Shown here in pieces: positions 35,801 to 44,200 of a stretch of 64,000 nt of DNA. Numbering within the stretch: position 1 is the stretch's first letter; the number at the start of each line of letters is the position of its first letter. The DNA lies in NCBI RefSeq assembly GCF_901538355.1, contig NZ_LR593887.1:4750920-4814919 (forward strand), given 5' to 3'. This DNA comes from Tuwongella immobilis. GTDB lineage: Bacteria; Planctomycetota; Planctomycetia; Gemmatales; Gemmataceae. Position numbers and translations under genes: made by a program. Under the pieces are notes generated by a model. That model saw only the letters and a list, made by a program, of their open reading frames with translations. It was not told the origin of the DNA and searched no databases.

Positions 35801-36534
35801 CGGAAGTTCGAGAGTTGATGGGCCGCAATCTGAGTAAGGTCGGTTTCGAGGTCGTTTTTGCGGAGAATGGCGAGCAAGGCTTGCTGCTTGCGCGATCGAT
35901 TCGGCCCACGGCAATCACCCTGGATGCGATGATGCCCGGCGTGGACGGCTGGTCCGTGTTGGCCGCGTTGAAATCTGATCCCAAGACATCGGGGATTCCG
36001 ATTATCATGGCCACCATTTGCGAGGAACGCACGCGCGGATTCGCTCTGGGAGCTACCGATTATCTCACGAAACCGATTGATTGGGGGCGACTGGCGCACA
36101 TTCTCAACGGCGTGCTGGCCAAGAAGGGACGCAGCCCGATTCTGGTGGTGGAAGATGATTTCAACATCCGCGATCTGACCGTGCGAACGCTGTCTCGCGC
36201 TGGCTGGCAAGTGTTGCAGGCCTGCAACGGACGCGAAGCGCTGAGTCTGCCCGTTGAAGAGCCGCCCGCGCTGATTCTGCTGGATCTGATGATGCCGGAA
36301 ATCGATGGATTCCAATACGTTGAAGAATTGCGGGCGAGGAATCAATGGACAGATGTGCCCATTGTGGTCGTGACTGCGGCCGAACTGACGGAGGCCGATC
36401 GGAGCCGACTCCAAGGGCGGGTTCAGCAAGTGCTGCAAAAGAAAGCCTTTGGCACGCAAGAACTGATGCAGCAAATCGTGCAGCGCGTCGCACGATACGC
36501 CGACAATCCCAAGGGCAGCGGAGCAACCCCATGA
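32809..36534 (+). CDS. Hybrid sensor histidine kinase with HAMP, PAS and two receiver domains
   Basis: This is a 1241-residue membrane kinase. The first transmembrane helix is at about residues 8-28 and a large extracytoplasmic sensor region of about 440 residues follows. The second helix is at about 471-495 (MLWTLILGGGAALVAWLFST), then a HAMP domain and a PAS domain (ILLAAGDAIITLDDSGTIES). The dimerisation helix carries the phospho-histidine in SFVTNISHELRTPL. The ATPase domain has NLLSNAAKF, DTGLGM and GTGIGLTI. Two receivers follow, with phospho-aspartates in ITLDAMMPG and LILLDLMMPE. AGGAG lies 7 bases before the ATG. The stop overlaps the next gene's ATG. The duplicated receivers suggest a branched or multistep relay. 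Confidence 0.95.
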   Translation: MRIGLGLKFSLAASLGVITATLITAYAFYRVAARVMTEHELVDLQDETALRGQELRAAISQVRADGYQLSGSQAARRVLRYVLPPIDPTIPPQDDAVELTRALGDFVKVGRDLFDRRPHFKGMQFLINSGPVPQELLALERTSQNGIEEIRESLQKRELDSRLASNEQLLAAFASTSGKLILSPLRRTPSTDPNHPVERDTDLPLELDAYIPVISSNPTRRENSVIRLRVDVDRLVVRLKRSPRHLVFLHDQCHQFLMHPKFLIPGTQDDPVTISADEQLERIIENAQKSILEGIGAGRFDQASLPRSPVAKDDSIQVLAAPHPWLVRSERLPPPNIVNRIEMDQRLGRLAEEFPEVRIGKLDPNASYIYLASHNQDAIREVQEKIRPGSSKELISNPNTICWEPPLACRTFAFQYVMIPLEEADPSVAAATPMKADAACETSLLPGQYFGLILAASIEEIDSEITRDMRSVMLWTLILGGGAALVAWLFSTFLIAPLKTMLDASQKLAKGEPVDLDITRKRGDEIGVLARSFADMANRVQSREEALRESETRMRAILLAAGDAIITLDDSGTIESANRAAVLLVGFTSESELVGMSSRQLIPRQEDIGATSAKIRTTEESLSELTSDLSSDSNLNFHRSVGITREFFIRSRQGRSFPVEATASEVMLPARRLIIVIIRDITERKRVEEQTKQMNEELDARVRIRTAELEQANHQLEQARDLALEAVRAKDSFVTNISHELRTPLTTIIGLSELQLEDFDPTNEDLEADLRKIKLQGDNLLGLVNDILDLAKIQAGKQIALDPTEFPMQTLVSELDSTLSVLVQKKNNRYTIEADATKLGVAFSDRKRIRQILTNLLSNAAKFTDNGRITLTADRTTELGTDWFVFRVRDTGLGMKPEELAHLFTPFYQADSSTSRKSQGTGIGLTITRQLCRLLGGDITVASEFGHGSEFTVKLPTRYIGSSNATRNETEEIRPPVMTEAPLTVPKDAKVLVIDDDPEVRELMGRNLSKVGFEVVFAENGEQGLLLARSIRPTAITLDAMMPGVDGWSVLAALKSDPKTSGIPIIMATICEERTRGFALGATDYLTKPIDWGRLAHILNGVLAKKGRSPILVVEDDFNIRDLTVRTLSRAGWQVLQACNGREALSLPVEEPPALILLDLMMPEIDGFQYVEELRARNQWTDVPIVVVTAAELTEADRSRLQGRVQQVLQKKAFGTQELMQQIVQRVARYADNPKGSGATP

Positions 36535-36902
36535 AAATTCTGCTGGTGGAAGACACCGAACTGAATATCGACCTGATCACCCGCCGCCTGCAAAAGCGCA
36601 AATACGAAACCGTGGTGGCCACCGATGGGCAGTCCGGGTTCAATCTCGCGCATTCGGAGAAGCCCGACCTGATTCTCATGGATGTCGGGTTGCCGGATAT
36701 GGATGGCTGGGAAGTCACCCGACGATTGAAGGCCGATCCCGAAACCGCGGCGATTCCGATCATCATTCTGACCGCCAGCGCCATGAGCGAACATCGCCAA
36801 AAATCGATCGAGGCCGGATGCGACGATTTCGAGGGCAAACCCATCGATTTTCCCGCATTGTTTAGCAAAATCGAAACTCTGTTGCAAAAGCGCACCGGAT
36901 GA
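36531..36902 (+). CDS. Stand-alone response regulator receiver (CheY/DivK-like)
   Basis: This 123-residue single receiver domain has MKILLVEDTELNIDL with the acidic pair, phospho-Asp in LILMDVGLPDMDGW, Thr in IIILTASAM and Lys in FEGKPID. No output domain is present, so it probably acts as a relay or by protein contact, as DivK does. Its ATG overlaps the hybrid-kinase stop, and its stop overlaps the next ATG. It is the likely diffusible partner of the upstream hybrid kinase and may feed the receiver-cyclase downstream. Confidence 0.95.
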   Translation: MKILLVEDTELNIDLITRRLQKRKYETVVATDGQSGFNLAHSEKPDLILMDVGLPDMDGWEVTRRLKADPETAAIPIIILTASAMSEHRQKSIEAGCDDFEGKPIDFPALFSKIETLLQKRTG

Positions 36903-38467
36903 GTGACACGCACCGCCCTGCTTTTTTGCTGGATGCCCAACGGGAACTGCTGGCGAATGTGGAAACCGCCACGCAGTTGCTGGTGTGGATCCAAGCCGAA
37001 TCGACGAAAGCCGATGCCCCCGTTGAGGTGCAAGAGGATCTGAAGCGCATTCATCAGGCCATGGATGCGCTGCATGATCGCGTTCGCCAATTGCCCACCG
37101 ATTGGGACCCAACCGGCGATCCCGAAGCAATGCGGAAACTCGCCAGCCACATCCGCCACGATCTCATCACCCCCGTGGGCCAGTGGATCGGCTTTTGCGA
37201 ATGGATGCTCGAAGAAACCGAACCGGAATGGCTCAGCCGCTTGGAAAGCGACCTGCGCAATTTGCTAGACGCGGCTCGGCAGGTGAAAGCGCGAATCGAA
37301 CGGATCATGCAAGGCCGCATCGAGGCGACCCCGTCGCTCGCACTCCCTCCGAAATTGCCCGCCACCGCCGCCGAGACGCCCCGGTACGAACGTCCGCCGG
37401 TGGCCCCCGGACGCATCTTGGCCGTTGATGATAATCCGCTCAATTGCCAAGTATTGGAACGATTCTTGGGCCGATTGGGGCATTGCGTCGTCGCGGTGGA
37501 GAGCGGCGAACTCGCCCTCACCCGCGTGCGCTCCGAGCCGTTCGATCTGATCCTGCTCGATATTTTGATGCCCGGACTCAACGGGTTTGAAGTGCTGGAA
37601 CGGTTGAAATCCGACCCGCAGTTGCGGTATCTGCCAGTGATTATGATTACCGCAATTGACGATCTGGACAGCGTGGCCGCCTGCATCCGCGCCGGTGCCG
37701 AAGATTATCTCCCCAAGCCATTCAAACCCGATCTGTTGGAAGCACGAGTCGGCGCGTGTCTGGAAAAGAAACGGCTGCGCGACCGCGAAGTGGATTTCCT
37801 ACTGCAAATCCAACGGGAGAAAGATCGCTACAACCAGTTGCTGCTGTCCATGCTCCCCGAACCGATCGTCGCGGAACTCAAACAGACCGAGACGGTGCTG
37901 CCCCGCCGATACGAACATGTCGCCGTTCTGTTCGCCGACATTGTCGGGTTCACCCGGTATTGCGATCGCTTCCCGCCCGAAGAAGTCGTGCCGCTCCTAA
38001 AAAATATCGTCGCGGAATTTGAGCGGGCGGCACTCTCCGTCGGGGTGCAGAAAATCAAGACGGTCGGCGATGCGTTTGTCGCCGTCGCCGGACTCCTCGC
38101 CCCGGTCCGCAATCCCGTGCGGGCCTGTGTGGAATTCGGGGAAAAAATGCTCGCCATCGCCCAGCAACTTCCCCCGCATTGGCAGTTACGCATCGGCATT
38201 CACTGCGGTTCTCTGGTGGCAGGATTACTCGGCACCCGGTACGACTTATTCGATGTCTGGGGCGATACCGTGAACACCGCCGCCCGCATCGAATCAAACG
38301 GCCAACCCGGTGCGATTATTCTCAGCAAAGACGCCTGGGAATGGATCGCCAACGAAGCCGACGGACAACCGCTTGGTTCGGTCGTCCTCAAAGGCAAAGG
38401 CGAATTCCTGCTGATGAAATGCGATCGACTCCACCCGCTTCCCGATGCTCCCACGGTTCGCTCATGA
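36899..38467 (+). CDS. Response regulator with class III adenylate cyclase output and HisKA-like N-terminus
   Basis: This 522-residue cytoplasmic protein has three parts. Residues 85-140 resemble a histidine-kinase dimerisation helix (ASHIRHDLITPVGQWIGFCE), but no kinase domain follows. Residues 172-290 are a receiver with phospho-Asp in LILLDILMPG. Residues 335-500 are a class III cyclase: metal Asp residues in VLFADIVGFTRY and TVGDAFVAVAG, and Asn/Arg in WGDTVNTAARIES. A Lys in the KIKTVGDAF strand supports ATP specificity. The arrangement suggests phosphorylation-controlled cAMP synthesis. The N-terminal helix may be a phospho-acceptor or dimer element docking the upstream kinase; this is inference. 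Both ends overlap neighbours by 4 bases. Confidence 0.92.
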   Translation: MSDTHRPAFLLDAQRELLANVETATQLLVWIQAESTKADAPVEVQEDLKRIHQAMDALHDRVRQLPTDWDPTGDPEAMRKLASHIRHDLITPVGQWIGFCEWMLEETEPEWLSRLESDLRNLLDAARQVKARIERIMQGRIEATPSLALPPKLPATAAETPRYERPPVAPGRILAVDDNPLNCQVLERFLGRLGHCVVAVESGELALTRVRSEPFDLILLDILMPGLNGFEVLERLKSDPQLRYLPVIMITAIDDLDSVAACIRAGAEDYLPKPFKPDLLEARVGACLEKKRLRDREVDFLLQIQREKDRYNQLLLSMLPEPIVAELKQTETVLPRRYEHVAVLFADIVGFTRYCDRFPPEEVVPLLKNIVAEFERAALSVGVQKIKTVGDAFVAVAGLLAPVRNPVRACVEFGEKMLAIAQQLPPHWQLRIGIHCGSLVAGLLGTRYDLFDVWGDTVNTAARIESNGQPGAIILSKDAWEWIANEADGQPLGSVVLKGKGEFLLMKCDRLHPLPDAPTVRS

Positions 38468-39030
38468 TTGTCGGACCAAACGACTACCCAGCGGCACACG
38501 CGTATCGCTTCTGTCCTCATTGTGGCAATCCGCTGCAACCCATTCAGGACGGTGATCGTCCTCGGTTGCATTGTCCGCACGATGATTGGACCTGGTACCC
38601 TTCCCCCGCCGTGGCATCCACCGTCGTCGTCGAACTTCCTTCGGGGATTCTGCTGCTGCGCCGCGCGATTCCCCCCGATATTGGCATTTGGCATCTGCCG
38701 ATTGGTCACGTCGAATACGGCGAACGACCGGATGAAGCCGCCCATCGGGAAGTTTGGGAAGAAACCGGCTTGCGATTATCGCAACTCGAATTCCTGGACA
38801 TCGAATTCGGCCAATCGCGATCCGATCCCCGGCTGCATTATCACGTCTACTGCTACGCCGCCACCTGCGACACCGACGCGGTCCAGCTCAACGACGAAAA
38901 CGACGGGGTGCAGATTCTGCCATTCGAGTCGATTCCCCCACTCAAATGGCGTTCGCAACGACGGGCACTAGCCGCCTGGAGCGCTCGCCGCGCGGGTCAG
39001 CCTTGGCAGCCGACTCAAGCCTGGGAATAA
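38464..39030 (+). CDS. Nudix hydrolase with N-terminal zinc ribbon
   Basis: This 188-residue Nudix enzyme has an N-terminal CPHCG...HCPHD zinc-ribbon-like segment, as in NADH pyrophosphatase and related Nudix proteins. The complete Nudix box starts at GHVEYGE and ends in REVWEETGL, satisfying Gx5Ex7REUxEExGU. It overlaps the cyclase stop by 4 bases, so it is the fourth gene of the signalling operon. Nudix enzymes hydrolyse nucleoside diphosphates linked to another moiety. Its operon position beside a cyclase could point to turnover of a nucleotide signal, but that is inference. Confidence 0.9.
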   Translation: MIVGPNDYPAAHAYRFCPHCGNPLQPIQDGDRPRLHCPHDDWTWYPSPAVASTVVVELPSGILLLRRAIPPDIGIWHLPIGHVEYGERPDEAAHREVWEETGLRLSQLEFLDIEFGQSRSDPRLHYHVYCYAATCDTDAVQLNDENDGVQILPFESIPPLKWRSQRRALAAWSARRAGQPWQPTQAWE

Positions 39031-39095
39031 CTTCCTACGATTTCCGGCGAACCCCTCTTGGCGCAACGCCCCGCACGCGCTACATTAACGCTATT

Positions 39096-39168
39096 GGCGG
39101 CGTAGCTCAGTGGTTAGAGCACTCGCTTCATAAGCGAGCTGTCGTCGGTTCGATCCCGACCGCCGCTA
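39096..39168 (+). tRNA. tRNA-Met (CAT anticodon)
   Basis: The 73-base gene folds into a standard cloverleaf. The acceptor GGCGGCG (39096-39102) pairs with CGCCGCT (39161-39167) with one wobble. The D-arm is GCTC/GAGC, the anticodon stem CTCGC/GCGAG with anticodon CAT at 39129-39131, and the T-arm GTCGG/CCGAC around TTCGATC. The discriminator is A39168 and CCA is not encoded. The paired first base and a non-GGG/CCC anticodon stem argue for elongator rather than initiator Met. A lysidine-modified tRNA-Ile is formally possible. A T-run (TTTTTT) follows directly and can serve as terminator. Confidence 0.95.
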
Positions 39169-39490
39169 TTTTTTCTTCTCAGCCAATAACGCCAATCACA
39201 TCTCGGTTTTCACTGCCTCCATCTGCAAATCGTCCATCGGAATCGATCGCTCCTCGGATCGTTCCCACTATCTTCTGTTTACCATTGACCATCTGACAAC
39301 AACTCTGTCCCCACCACGTTCTTCGCCAACTGCCTGAATTTGGCAGCGATGCGAGTCAGTAGCACCTTCGGCCGCATCCGCACCCGCATCTACCCCCGTC
39401 GCATTCCACAGGCCGATCACTCCGAGGCCGATTGGCCGAGATGGGGTGCGCCGCGCGACCATCACCGACGATCGGCGGCGGTGGGATCCG
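39169..39490. other. Intergenic stretch after tRNA-Met
   Basis: This stretch of about 320 bases begins with the T-run after the tRNA. It holds short frames on both strands without ribosome sites or motifs. A small inverted repeat TGCC/GGCA around TGAATTT lies near 39343-39357. I see no gene. It separates the plus-strand signalling operon from the end of the minus-strand 39.5-53.9 kb cluster. Confidence 0.5.
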
Positions 39491-39808
39491 TCACTGGGGA
39501 GATTCGGTCTGGCCGACATCGTGGGCCGATTCGGTCACGGTCCCGGTTGCATCGCGTTCGCAGCAGACGATTTGCGTTGTGGGTGGGACGCCCAGTTCGC
39601 GGAGCGTCCGACGCATGACGGCGACCGCCTTGGCGAAGTTGGCGATGGGGTAATATAGTTCGCCGGGCTTGGCAACCCCCATTGCGAGTTCGTCTTCGTC
39701 GAAGCCGGCATCTTCGAGCGCATCGGCCACGGCGACATCCCAGGCGAAGAGTTCATCTTCGTCGGTGGCTGGGGAACGGATGATGATCCAGCGATCTGCT
39801 TGTTCCAT
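39491..39808 (-). CDS. Small acidic protein of unknown function
   Basis: This 105-residue protein begins MEQADRWIIIRSPATDEDEL, followed by an acidic helix (VAVADALEDAGFDEDELAMG). The later part contains AKAVAVMRRTLRELGVPPTT and a short strand with CCERDATG. It is not recognised. The start at 39808 is the first ATG after the SGNH stop, 25 bases downstream of it; the ribosome site is weak. It is the last gene of the long minus-strand run. The composition suggests a soluble protein-interaction partner; no catalytic motif is visible. Confidence 0.65.
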   Translation of the reverse strand: MEQADRWIIIRSPATDEDELFAWDVAVADALEDAGFDEDELAMGVAKPGELYYPIANFAKAVAVMRRTLRELGVPPTTQIVCCERDATGTVTESAHDVGQTESPQ

Positions 39809-39833
39809 GAGTCGGAATCCGATCTTCTCAAGT

Positions 39834-40469
39834 TCAGTTAGTCGAGGCAATTCGGTCGAGGATGGCGCGAACCCGCGGCGCGAGCGCTGTGGCCAGCGCG
39901 GTATGGGCGGGGGCATCGAAATGGATGCCGTCGATGGCGCTGGATTGAATCACGGTACCGACATCCAGCCAATCGATTCGGTAACGATTGGCCAGGGAGT
40001 GGTAGCACTCGGCGAGTTCGCGGGCTTTGTTGACAAATGGCGCAAACTGGAGCGAACATTCGACCGATGCAGGCGGCGGAGCCAGCAGTAGAATCGCGGG
40101 TGACTGGTCATCGTGGCCGACGTTGGTGTTCTGAATCGCCTGGATCATCTGCTCCATGTCCTGGGCAATGTCGTGGGCCGTCAGTTGGGGGCGGCCCATG
40201 TCGTTGGTGCCCAGCATGAGCACCACCAGATCAATCGGCGCGTGCGTCATCAAACAGGGGAGCAAATACGCCATGCCGTTGCTGGGCACCTGATTGGCGT
40301 TGCCCTGGTTGATGGTGCGGCCATTGAGTCCTTGTTCGATGATGCGAACGGAATCGCCCAGAAGTTGTTGCAACCGTCCGGGCCAGCGGATCGACGGGGG
40401 GAATCGGTTTCCGGTACCGGGTTCGTAGCCCCACGTGTTGGAATCGCCGTAGGCGAGGATGGTCGACAT
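39834..40469 (-). CDS. SGNH/GDSL hydrolase, copy 1
   Basis: This 211-residue cytoplasmic (no signal peptide) esterase-type hydrolase has block I AYGDSNTWGYEPGTG, block II glycine in GLNGRTIN, block III MLGTNDMG and block V DGIHFD. It is therefore a complete Ser-Gly-Asn-His set. It is paralogous to the next gene upstream over its full length, with many shared segments such as RWPGRLQQ and AIDG(I/V)H. The two were probably produced by tandem duplication. Substrate is unknown; relatives include arylesterases and acyl-hydrolases. Confidence 0.9.
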   Translation of the reverse strand: MSTILAYGDSNTWGYEPGTGNRFPPSIRWPGRLQQLLGDSVRIIEQGLNGRTINQGNANQVPSNGMAYLLPCLMTHAPIDLVVLMLGTNDMGRPQLTAHDIAQDMEQMIQAIQNTNVGHDDQSPAILLLAPPPASVECSLQFAPFVNKARELAECYHSLANRYRIDWLDVGTVIQSSAIDGIHFDAPAHTALATALAPRVRAILDRIASTN

Positions 40470-40519
40470 GGGGGCACCTGGATGGAGGACGGATTCTGGT
40501 CGTGGTGCAGATTCGGGGT

Positions 40520-41185
40520 TCACTCGGGTTTCTCGGCAGAGCCAATCGCGGCATCGGCGGCATCGAGCCGGGCAAGAATCCGCTGCACCACTGGAATCAC
40601 CGCCTCCGCCAGCGCTCGGTGCCCCTCAGCATCCAGATGCACGCCATCGATCGCACTCGGCTGGGCGAACTCACCGGCATCCAGGAATTCCGCACCAAAT
40701 TGACCGGCAATGTAGCGATACAGCGGCGCCAATTCGCGGGATCGTGCCACCGCGGGGCCGTACAATTCGGCCAGATGCTCCAATAACGGCGGCGGCGACA
40801 TCACCAGCATCGCCGGTGGCTGCCAGTTTTGGCCCACGGCGGTGCTGGCGAGTAATTCGACGATTTCCTGCATGCCATCGGCAATGTCTTGCGCGGTCAG
40901 CCGCGGTTGGGCCAAGTCGTTGGTGCCCAGCATGACAATCACCAGATCGACCGGCGCATGCGACAGCAAACACGGCTTCAGATAGGCGTAGCCATTCGTG
41001 GGCACGCGATTGGCATCGCCCCGATTGGTGGTGCGGCCGTTGAGCCCTTCTTCGTAGACAATCGCGGAGTCGCCCAACGCTTGCTGCAATCGGCCCGGCC
41101 AACGAACCGAACGCGAAAACCGACGGCCGGTACCGGGTTCATAGCCCCAGGTGTTGGAAGCCCCGAAACAGAGGACCGACCGCAT
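40520..41185 (-). CDS. SGNH/GDSL hydrolase, copy 2
   Basis: This 221-residue paralogue of the downstream hydrolase has block I CFGASNTWGYEPGTG, where Asp of GDS is replaced by Ala but the nucleophile Ser remains. GLNGRTTNRGDANRVP, MLGTNDLA and DGVHLD complete the active site. ATG at 41185 follows GGAG by 5 bases. It starts 41 bases after the triple-propeller gene, on the same strand. Activity is probably kept; the GDS to GAS change may tune substrate range. Confidence 0.9.
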   Translation of the reverse strand: MRSVLCFGASNTWGYEPGTGRRFSRSVRWPGRLQQALGDSAIVYEEGLNGRTTNRGDANRVPTNGYAYLKPCLLSHAPVDLVIVMLGTNDLAQPRLTAQDIADGMQEIVELLASTAVGQNWQPPAMLVMSPPPLLEHLAELYGPAVARSRELAPLYRYIAGQFGAEFLDAGEFAQPSAIDGVHLDAEGHRALAEAVIPVVQRILARLDAADAAIGSAEKPE

Positions 41186-41226
41186 GATGACTCCTGCAAC
41201 GATGGACCCGATTCCGACTTGTGGAA

Positions 41227-44200
41227 TCAACCCAGTGGTGATTCGTCACTCGGCGGCGCGAATGCCGAGAGCGGCAACGGCGCAAATGCGACCGAGTGGA
41301 TTTTACTCACCGGCGGCCGGAGTTGGGCCTGTTCCTGTTCGGACTCCAGCACCCAGAGTCGAATCGTACCATCCCAGCCCGCCGTGGCCAGGGTCTGCCC
41401 ATCGCTGGCCAGCGAAATCGCGCGAATCGATTCGCTATGCCCCCGATAGACGCGCATTTCGGTGCCGGTGATCAGATCCCACAGCTTCACGGTCATATCC
41501 CAGCTTGCGGAAATCAGGTGCTGCCCATCGTTCAAAAACGTGACCGCACTGACCGCAAACGAATGCCCCGTCGCATTGAAAATGCACTGATTCGTGGTCA
41601 GATCCCATAGCCGGATCATCTTATCCCACCCGCCGGTAATCAGCGTCAATCCATTGGGCGAAAATGCCGTCGCGGTCACCATCTTTTCATGGGCGCGGTA
41701 GCTGGCTTTCTCGCGGGAATCCTCCACATTCCACAGCTTCACCGTGCGATCCCAACTGCCCGACGCCAGCGATTGCCCATCGGGAGAAAAATCGACGCAG
41801 GCCACCGCCCCACGATGGCCAGTCAGCACCGATCGCGGCTTGCCAGTGGTCAAATCCCACAGCCGCACCGATTGATCCCAACTGGAGGATGCCAAGATCT
41901 TTCCATCGGGCGAAACCGCCAGCGCGGTCACATCCGCTTCGTGGCCCAGGAATTGCGTCAACACGCGGCCTGATTCGACATCCCACACTCGCACCGTGCG
42001 ATCGACCCCGGCGGTAATCAGCCGTTCGCCATCGGGGGTGAAAATCGCCGCGTTCACGTCCCCTTCATGGCCGGAGAGATTGCGGAACTCCGTGCCACCG
42101 GCCAAATCCCACAGCACAATCATGCCATCGGCCCCGACTCCGGCCAGCAGAATCCGCGTTTCTTTGGGCGGAACCGGTGGCGAGATCGGGCGTTGCGGAC
42201 TGACACTGCGCGTGGGGGTGGTCGCCTTCGGGCGAAGCGGCGGATTCGCCGGGCGTGGCGAGGCCGGCGGCAGCTTCCCACCCGGCAGCAGGGCGATTTC
42301 ATCATCCAAATTCAAATCAAACGCCGAGGGCCGCCGCAGATATTCCGGCGATGGCGGGGCCAACGGGCCATCCTCGTCATCTCCACCCGGCGTGGAAGTC
42401 GGCGCAGTCGCTGGCGGAGTCGGGCGTGCCGAATCCGAGCGCGACGGGGACGATTTCTCCAGCGGATTCTTGTCCGACGGCAATCGACGCCCCTGCGGCA
42501 GATTCCGCATATCGCTCGGCAATTGCATGTCGGCCAAACTTGGCATCCCCACATCCGACGCATTCGCTGCACCACCCGGCAGATCATCCGGCAACGCCAA
42601 ATCATCCGGCGAACTGCGGAACGCCGCCGAGAGTGGCATCTCCCCTTCGGGCAGGATGAATTCGCTGAACGACGGCATCGGAGTCGCCACTGGCGGCACA
42701 ACTGGCGGTGAAACGGGTGGCGGCGCAACTGGCGGTGGCGACATCACTTGCGGCGGCGCGATTGGCTCGACCGGCGGAGTCGCGGGAGCGAGGTTCATGA
42801 CGGGTTTGGAAGGCGATTTCACCAGGCGAGACGCGGCCGCGATCCCTTCGCCGAATGCCAGATTGGACAATTCCCCCCAGCGGATCGGCTCGTCGGTCGC
42901 GGCTTGGGCGGCTTCCAACTCGGCGGCCACCACTTTGGGATCGCCCAGCACATCGATCAGTTTGCCAAGATACGGCTCCCACAGCCGCAGCACCCCATCC
43001 ATGCCCGCCGAAACGAGCGTATGACCATCCGGCGAGAACGTCACCGAAGTGACCGCGCCACGATGCCCCTTGAGGCGGAATCGCTCTTGGCCGGTGATGC
43101 CGTGCCAGATGCCCACCGTCTGATCGCGGCCACCACTGGCCAAATTCGTCGCTTGCGGCGAGACCCGCACACAAGTCACGCCGGTCGGATGCCCCTCGAA
43201 TTGGCACCATTCTTCGAAAGTCGCCATATCCCACAGTTTAATCCGGCCATCATCGCTGGACGATGCCAAGGTCAAGCCATCGGGCGAGAACGACAGCGAT
43301 CGCACGGGGCTGGAATGGGCTTCGAGTCGTCGCAATTCGCGCACTCGGACCACATCCCAGATGCAGATTCGCCCATCTTGTCCGCCGGAAACGAGCATCT
43401 TTCCGTCTGGCGAAAAGCTAACGGTGTGTACCGGCCCTTCGTGCCCCGCGAGTGATGGCCCCGGCTTGCCTTCTTCGAGATACCACAGTTTGACAATGCC
43501 TTCGAGACTGGCGGAAACCAGCGTCCCAGAATCGGGCGAAAACATCAGCCCGGTAATGCGTTGCGGGTGGCCAGTAAGCTCCAACAGCGATTGCCGCGTG
43601 GGAATCTGCCAGAAGCGAATCGTGCCATCGTCACCGGCAGTGGCCAGAATTTCTTCATCGGTCGAGAATGCGAGCGCGAAGACGCCGCCGGTGTGCCCCT
43701 TGAAGGCGTGCGGCGGGTTGTTCTCGCCGGTGGTATACAGCCATACGGAGCCGTTCTGTCGGCCGGCCGCCAGGAATTTCCCCTGCGGACTGTATTGCAC
43801 CACCGTAAACGCCACGGGTGGTTCCGGTGCCAACGCGGCGGGCAGTTGTTGCGCGAGATCCGCCGACGATGGCCGGGAACGCGGCGTGACCAGCGCCGGC
43901 AACGATCCACTGGCACGGGGACTGGGCATGCCGGCATTCATCGGCAATTCCGATGCCGTCGCTGCACTCGGAGCAGTTGGCTCGCTCGGGGGCGCATTCT
44001 GGGGCGCATTCAGGGGCGCATTTTGCGGCGTGAGCGGCGATGCGGGCGCTTCCGTGGGCGCGGGCGGCACTTCTCGCATCGGCGGAGCCACGCCGGTTTG
44101 CTTGGCGGTGGGGACAATCGGCGACATTGGCACCGGCTGATTTGTTCCACCCGGCGGAATCAATCGCGGACGCTCCCGCACCAACTCCTCCCGCGCCAGA

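Noticed and set aside
39096-39168. Initiator tRNA-fMet
   Set aside because: The first base pairs with its 3' partner and the anticodon stem lacks the GGG/CCC pairs expected of initiators.
39340-39618. Plus-strand 92-codon Arg-rich frame after the tRNA
   Set aside because: It overlaps the acidic small gene in antisense and lacks a ribosome site.
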